Below are positions 57,675 through 64,000 of a stretch of 64,000 nucleotides of DNA, piece by piece. A model generated the notes under the pieces. That model saw only the letters and a program-made list of their open reading frames with translations, had not been told where the DNA came from and did not search any database. A program made the translations under genes and the position numbers. Every line of letters starts with the position of its first letter. The stretch's first letter is position 1. The DNA comes from Sequoia sempervirens (lineage: Eukaryota; Streptophyta; Pinopsida; Cupressales; Cupressaceae): NCBI GenBank assembly GCA_007258455.2, contig VDFB02275666.1, positions 62,001 through 126,000 of the forward strand, in the 5' to 3' direction.

Positions 57675-59950
57675 TTTATCTCGTAAACCAAAAACATTTT
57701 TATCAATGTAAATGTGAATCCATCTTGTGTCAAACATCATCTATCTTTCCTTATTCCCTTCCACATATTGATCAAACCAAGTTGGGCATTTGGTTATGAC
57801 AAGGGACAAGAACAAAGAATTGATTGAATGAGGGGAGGGACTATTTAGTAATATGAAGAAACAAGTGAATCCTTCAAGCAAACAATAGTAAATTAGTAGA
57901 TAGTCATAGTTAAATATGCAAGAAAGTTGAGCCTACTATTTAAAAAAACAACACAAGGTTTATTTGAATTACCTTTGGCCTAGAGTTGGTCCTTCTATAT
58001 TCTCTTCTTATTGTTTCATTGTCAAAAACTTTCCAAGGATAATTGTCAAAAAATAAAATTCAACAATAAAGCAAGACTACACCCATTTAAAATAAAAATG
58101 TTTAACAATATTTTTCTTGACCATTTGAGAAACCTATATATCCAATGCAATAGTACAAAGATCATGTCAGTTATTTAGACAATTATGACAAAACATTGAC
58201 CCTCCCAATAAATGTGAATAGAACCATTTTTTACTTGATAGTCTACTTTTCAAATGGCAGACATGCTTGATGCTACAAAAATAAATGAATGTAGTAAAAT
58301 AGTAAAAAAAATGTCCCAAGAAAAAACTATAGAATAATAACAAATGAATCTAGTTGTTGTTGTACCCCTCTTAATGATTCAAAATGTGCTCATAAAAGTC
58401 AAGAAATAAATACTAAAAACCTAAAAGGAAAATCAAATTCTCTACTTCCAAGCATAATGTTTATGCATATTTTTCTTTCAAAGACCTCTTTTTATATTGC
58501 CCCTAAATTATGCTCTGACTATCTCACATGTCTGATGACATTCGTCTACACATTACCTATCTATAAATCCTTTGCATGTAAGGATGGTTGTCTATAAATC
58601 CCCTACCTTTGTTTAGTCATAAATATTTTTTCAAGACTGTAAGCATAGCTATGTGTTTGTGTTTCTATGCATTGTAGTCTTATTGTAGCTAGTAAATAAG
58701 ATGAAACAATAAAAACCCTAGTTTTTAGCCTTCTCTATAGTTGTAATTCCTGTCCACCTTTTTTTCTACCAATTTGAAGCTAATAAAACCTAAATGTATA
58801 TGTTAAAAATTAATAATTTAGCAAGTTGTATGCACTAAACATTGTAAACAAAATTTAAGCAAGAATATCCCAAATCTTGATTGGTTGGAATATAGTGTAG
58901 ATCAAATTTCATGAGTCTTATTAGATTGATGAAGTTGGCAGTAAATACACATTTAATTACACATTCTCATTCAACCATTTGAATTTACACAACAAAATTT
59001 AGTTGCAATTTCAATTTTATTATTGTGTTCAAACCAAGCTTCACAGGCATACAATTACTCTACAATCAAAATAATCTTGTTTGGTTTTCAAGATTGTTGT
59101 TTTCTCTGCTTATGCACACCAAATTTGCACTTAGACCACCATCAAATTTTGTTATTCTATATTTTTCTTCTTTCCCCTACACTTATATCTCCTTTGCATA
59201 TTAATTCCCTATTTCTCCAAGAAAATTCTACTTCTTCCTATGCACCCCCTCTTGCTTCTATAGTTGTGTGGCATTTTCTTTTGTTACATGTGTAATCTAC
59301 AATATGAGGGACCCCTCTACTCTTCCTTGCTGACATCATCACCATCCCACGCAACTTGGTCTATCTCTTTCTTGTGTACACCTTTCATTTTTTATTTCTT
59401 ATCCTTGTTGCACGGCCTTTACCTAGCGACCCTTCTCATTCTCATCGGCTGTGTTGACCTTCCCTCACACACCCATCCTCATTTTCCTCTTTTTACCTCA
59501 CCTCTCATCTTCCAAAACCTCTCCTTCTACATTACCTCTCCCTCTTTCTATTATGCTAACAAATGAATATTTTTTCTTGGCTCACATGACCAGTGACCAT
59601 ATGACCTCTGGAAGTCAATTTGACACTTGAACTGATGGAGATATTATCTGGTAAATTGAATAGACAAAGGCCTTATCCCATGATCATAATCAATCTTCAA
59701 AGAAATAAAATGAGATTAAATCAGGAACAGTGATAAATAAATTGCATTAGAATTAAAATTGATACATAATATTTTATCAATTAATGACAACAATGTCATT
59801 TGTCTCCTCCAAAATTTACCAACAAATTAAACTGCAACTCCAAATGAACAAAAAATAAAAACTATAATGAATAAAATAAAAATGAAATGTTTTTGGATGA
59901 TGTGGATTGCCCATTTTCCTAGATGCTCTTACATCAAACACATCGAGTAA
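57675..59950. other. AT-rich DNA left of the chromovirus, probably its 3' region or LTR
   Basis: No gene is recognised. Because the chromovirus reads leftwards and its integrase ends near 59976, its 3' LTR should lie here, but I could not define TG/CA ends, and its partner LTR is outside the window. Pyrimidine-rich tracts occur at 59150-59560. Confidence 0.35.
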
Positions 59951-59975
59951 GAAAAATGTTCCATGAGTGTGCTAC

Positions 59976-60158
59976 TCATGAACATTTTGGCAATGTTGGA
60001 ATTGAAATTCCATACTTCACCAAACTTGAAGCACTGACCCATGAAGCATCATTAGCTACAATATTCTTCCAACAAACCAAATATTCCCAATACTCATTCC
60101 TTCTTATTCTTTTTTCTATCCGAGAATCAATTACTTTGTCAATTTCTTCAAACTTCAA
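59976..60158 (-). pseudogene. Chromodomain at the integrase C-terminus
   Basis: EEIDKVIDSRIEKRIRRNEY and EYLVCWKNIVANDASWVSAS follow the chromodomain pattern (E.I...R..K....EYLVKWK....DASW). In chromoviruses this domain directs integration to marked chromatin. The segment is open for 60 codons, and its position after the integrase fits. Confidence 0.75.
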
Positions 60159-60351
60159 GTCTCCAACAATTTATGTATCGATTCATGTGCATCCAACAAT
60201 CTAAATGCACACACTGTTATCCACTTATTTATCCTTCATAATACTTATACAAATCAACAACATTAAATATTGGGGAAATATCTATACCTATTGAAAGATC
60301 AATTTTATATACATTGATGAAAACTTTCACCAACTCACCCATATAAAATTC

Positions 60352-61000
60352 CTACACTCTTTTATGCATATTAGCATAATCCTTATATTTTTTGGCACTC
60401 TTTTCCAAGTTTTTCATTTCCTTGTGCAAATCATGGATATATTCAGAAAAGTCCTCCACTACAACACTTTTTCTACCCAAATTTTTACTATCCATCAACT
60501 CATCAACACCCTTGGGGTTGTACCCATACACAATTTGAAATGGACTCTTTCCCACACTTTAATTAACCAAATTATTTTATGAAAACTCTACTTGTGCCAA
60601 TGTCAAATCCTATTGATTTGGTTTGTCACCAACCAAACACCTAAACAAATTACTAAAACTCTAATTCACAAATTTGGTTTGACCATTAGTTTGAGGATGA
60701 TAGATTGAGCTAAATCCCAATTTTTTTCCCATATTCTTCTGTAAAGTGTACCAAAAATGGCCAACAAATTTGGTGTCTCGATTTGAAACAATATTTTTAG
60801 AAATCCATGCAACCAAAATACTTATTTAAAAAATAGAGTAGCTATATGGGAAGCATCACTACATTTTTGACATGGTATAAAATGAGTCATCTTAGAAAAT
60901 TTATCCACCACAATAATAATGGAATCATTACATCTTTGTGTTTGTGCTAATCCTAAAACAAAGTCCATACTAATGTGTTACCATGGTCTCTCTAGTATCA
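60352..61000 (-). pseudogene. Chromovirus integrase remnant
   Basis: [13 protein letters not shown] is visible near 60900, and MGKSPFQIVYGYNPKGVDEL with the Lys-rich tail NLEKSAKKYKDYANMHKR at 60352-60555. Both are typical Ty3/gypsy integrase wording. The core between them is broken by stops. Confidence 0.8.
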
Positions 61001-61390
61001 ACAATGGTTGATATAAACTTCAAATTTTTTTCCTCACTCCCTTGGAATACTAACAAACTCTGCATCCATGCACCAACTTCTTTATATCTACTCTCATCTC
61101 TAACCAATAATAACTCTCATTGAGTAGTTCCAAATTTTTCAACTCTGAAATGATCACTCAAACCTTCAATATTTTTTTTCCCTTATCAAATTCTCCCTCA
61201 TCGAACCATAAGGTAAAAACAATCTCTTTTCTTTGAACAACAAACCCTCTTGAAAAAAATACTCCAACCATGAAGTTCTATCCTTTTCCACCGCATTGTT
61301 ACACACTACCTATGTCTTTTTAACATCGACATATTGGTCATACAACTCCCACATAGAGTGAAAACCAACAACACTTACTCTCATCTCATT

Positions 61391-63308
61391 CTAGAACAAA
61401 CACCTTTGACTTAATGCATCATCCACATGGTTAGATTTTCCATTTCTATGCTTCAAAATAAATGAATACATTTGAATAAATTCAACCCACTTTACATTTT
61501 TTTGATTTAATTTACCTTGGTTATTTATGAACTTCAATGCATGATGATCGGTGTACAACATGAACTCCTTCAATAGAAAATAGTGTCTCCACTTCTTGAG
61601 TGCTTACAAAATTGTATAAAACTCTTGATCTTACACTAAATAATTTATTTTTGCTTCATTTAACTTCTCGCTGAAGTAAGCTATTTGTTTTCCTTCTTGA
61701 CTTAGAACTCCTCCTATCATTTTCCCACTTGCATCACAATCAACTTGGAATGATTTTTCAAAATAGGGAAGTGATAACATGAGCTTCTCTATTACTTTTT
61801 CCTTAAATTTTATTAAAAAATTTCTCTGTTGCAGTTTTCCTAACAAACTCTTTCCTATTACCCTTCATAGTTCCCATAATAAGAGGAAAAATCGCACCAA
61901 AATTCTAGATGAACTTCATGTAGAAGCTCACTAAACCATGGAAGCTTCTTGCTTCAAACATACTCCTTGGTGAAGGCCAATCCACAATTGTTTTTACTTT
62001 TTTTAAATCCAGTTTTAACCCACTTTCAAAAAACAAATACCAAATAAACTAAATCTTACTTAATGAGGCTTCAATTTTTCAAATTCACCAACAACTTCTC
62101 CTCTTTCAACCTTTGTAAAACTGATCTAACATGTTGCAAGTGTTCTTTTGTCTTATTAAATATTAAAAATCCAAATACATAATAACAAACTTACCAAGAT
62201 ATGACTTCAAGAATTCATTTATTAATCTCATGAAAGTTCTTGGAGCATTTTTCAATCCAAACGTCGGTATCATCAACCATTCATACAATCCATCCCTTTT
62301 TTTTTTAAATGCAATTTTTTATTCATCTCCCTCTCTTATTCTTATTTGATGATACCCACTCTTCAAATCAATTTTCATGAATTACTTATCTCCACTCAAA
62401 CAACACATCATATCATCCATTCATGGCAATGAAAATATGTATTTGATAGTTATCTTATTTATGGCTCTAGATTCCATACACGTCTGCCATTCCCTATCCT
62501 TTTTGGGTGCCAACACTATTGGAATAGCACACAAATATAGGTTTTCTCTAATCAACCCCTGATTAAGCAAATCTTGCACTTGCCTATTTATCTCCTCATT
62601 CTCCATAGGCATCATTATATATGGTGCCTTGTTTGGAAAACTTGCATTAGGAATCAAATCCATGCAATGATGTATACTCCTCATGGCTGGAATTTTATTA
62701 GACAACTCTTTCATCAATATGTCAACATATTCTTCCAAAATTTTCTAAACTTCTTTTGATATCTTTTGATTTTTCTTTGTTATCCTAACTATTGCAAGAT
62801 TTAGAATGATTGCAAACCATGTTTCCTCTCTCTTCAAGTCTTTCAAAAAATGTTTTATGAAAACAAAACAAATCTTGGAGTTACTCTTCACTTCCTTTTC
62901 TCCATCCTTCAGTGGATTTAAAGTGTACTCTTTTCCTTCTTTCTTTATCCAATAAATGTTTTTCCTCCCATCTTCGATAACTTATCTATCAAATTTCCAA
63001 GGCCTTCCCAAAATGATATGGCACACATCCATTGACATCACATCACACATAATTGAACATCAAGTTGTAGTTATCAATTTTAAAACGCATCAAACATTGC
63101 TCATTCACCACCAAATGATGCTCCTTTTACAACCACAAAAATCAATATGGGTTGGGATGTTTGATTTTTTTAATTCTAGCTTCTCAACCATTTCTTTAGA
63201 TACAATTTTATCCATGCTACCATTGTCCACACCAATTTTATAACATTTTCCATACGCATTACGCCTTGTAGAATAAATTCCTTCTTTGAATTGGTTTTTG
63301 TTTCTCAT
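61391..63308 (-). pseudogene. Chromovirus pol remnant: protease, RT, RNase H
   Basis: The protease remnant has GVDNGSMDKIVSKEMVEKL (D.GS in place of D.GA). RT shows QVQDLLNQGLIREN, IPIVLAPKKDREWQTCMES, FMKIDLKSGYHQIRIREGDE and KFVIMYLDF followed by a stop where the second catalytic Asp of Y.DD belongs. RNase H retains FQVDCDASGKMIGGVLSQEG near 61740 and LYTDHHALKFI near 61560, and ends in VDDALSQR. The order and wording are chromovirus-like. Numerous nonsense codons and frame changes make it inactive. Confidence 0.85.
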
Positions 63309-64000
63309 TGTTTGAATTTAATAAAATCCTTCACAAAATTAGGGACTCTCCATATTCAGGATCCTCACCACACCTTGGTGAAGTATCAATTTCATTTTCA
63401 GCCTATGTTACATGACTCTTTCTTCTCTTTCTTTTCGACCACCCTTTTGAATTTCTAAACATTCAAATATATGATGTCCCATTTCTCAACAATGAAAAAT
63501 GTATCACTAAACCCTCTCCCTCTACCTCTTGAACAAAATATCGTATGCCACAAGAATAATCTCCTCTTCCTCTAGAGAAGTATCCTCTTCCTTTTCTTTC
63601 ATGTGTGCTTGCTTCCTCTTGTTTTTTTCAGTAACCTCTACCACTTCTAGACTGTCATCTTCCACATAAAAATTTTCCTCTACCTCATGAATTATTTTGC
63701 TATCTCCTAACAATCTTCACTTTCACATTCGATGCATATTGATATGCCTCTTCCACACTAGCTATTTGAATCATACCCAATTCATCTTGGATTGAATTGT
63801 GTATCCCATTAAATCAACATCATCTTCCACATGTCTTTCTTGGATGTTCAATTGTAAAACTCCTTGGTGTATTATTGTATGTTCTTCTCCCTTTGATTAA
63901 AATTTTGCAACCTTTTGAACAAGTTGATTTGGTAATGTGTAGATAATTTTTTTTCCTTTAACTTCATGACCATCCTTTCCCAAGATTTTATTTTCTCTTT

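Larger units (their letters stand above)
59976..64000 (-). mobile_element. Decayed chromovirus (chromodomain Ty3/gypsy), cut by the window end
   Basis: Minus-strand order from the window edge: gag (63720-64000 and on), a CCHC-knuckle remnant (HC.EMGHHIFEC, about 63460-63500), protease region (63105-63308), RT (62190-62738), RNase H (61391-61846), integrase (60352-61000) and chromodomain (59976-60158). Many stops and frameshifts run throughout. It is a different, older element from the one at 33859-57669. The 5' LTR and most of gag lie beyond 64000. Confidence 0.88.

Noticed and set aside
1..64000. tRNA, rRNA or organelle DNA insertions
   Set aside because: No cloverleaf-like or conserved rRNA/plastid segment was recognised by eye; a dedicated scan was not possible.

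Overview
This is plant nuclear DNA from a large, repeat-rich genome. Evidence: Ty3/gypsy elements with plant-type archaeal RNase H or a chromodomain, a plant LINE with zf-RVT and RNase H domains, and broken exons of plant-specific gene families (ARID-HMG protein, phragmoplast kinesin-12). A conifer or other large-genome seed plant would fit, but the sequence alone does not fix the species. I see no intact host gene. Almost everything is transposable element or pseudogene.

Layout. 1-5120: a long inverted duplication of an ARID-HMG gene fragment, its left arm split by a degenerate LINE (about 880-3240). 5120-8668: AT-rich DNA with faint unrecognised coding remnants. 8674-14580: a solo LTR (5-bp target duplication GTACC) of the giant-LTR family below. 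14586-22472: AT-rich decayed DNA with two direct-repeat blocks, a 94-bp tandem repeat, a third inverted ARID-HMG copy and a duplicated unrecognised exon. 22473-26773: a second, unrelated solo LTR of 4.3 kb (target duplication GAGAT). 26779-31032: mostly blank, one possible exon. 31033-32845: seven to eight exons of a kinesin-12 motor domain, frameshifted and truncated. 33859-57669: one complete minus-strand LTR retrotransposon of 23.8 kb (target duplication GGTCC). 57675-64000: a decayed minus-strand chromovirus (chromodomain Ty3/gypsy) cut by the window edge.

The main discovery is the 23.8-kb element. Its LTRs are 7.8 kb each, and each carries a gene in the element's sense orientation. That gene has its own TATA box, a leader exon, an intron with a branch-site-like TACTAAC (CTAAC in the full element) and conserved splice sites, and a roughly 1,350-codon reading frame. 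A second canonical TATA box lies about 0.9 kb before the LTR end and is the likely promoter for gag-pol. The 2,260-codon gag-pol is in one frame with no frameshift, only eight nonsense codons that look like C-to-T decay. Its domain order is gag, zinc finger, protease, second zinc-finger-like motif, archaeal-type RNase H, reverse transcriptase, degenerate RNase H, integrase. The archaeal RNase H before RT, plus the loss of catalytic residues in the normal RNase H, is an unusual arrangement of the Tat/Ogre kind.
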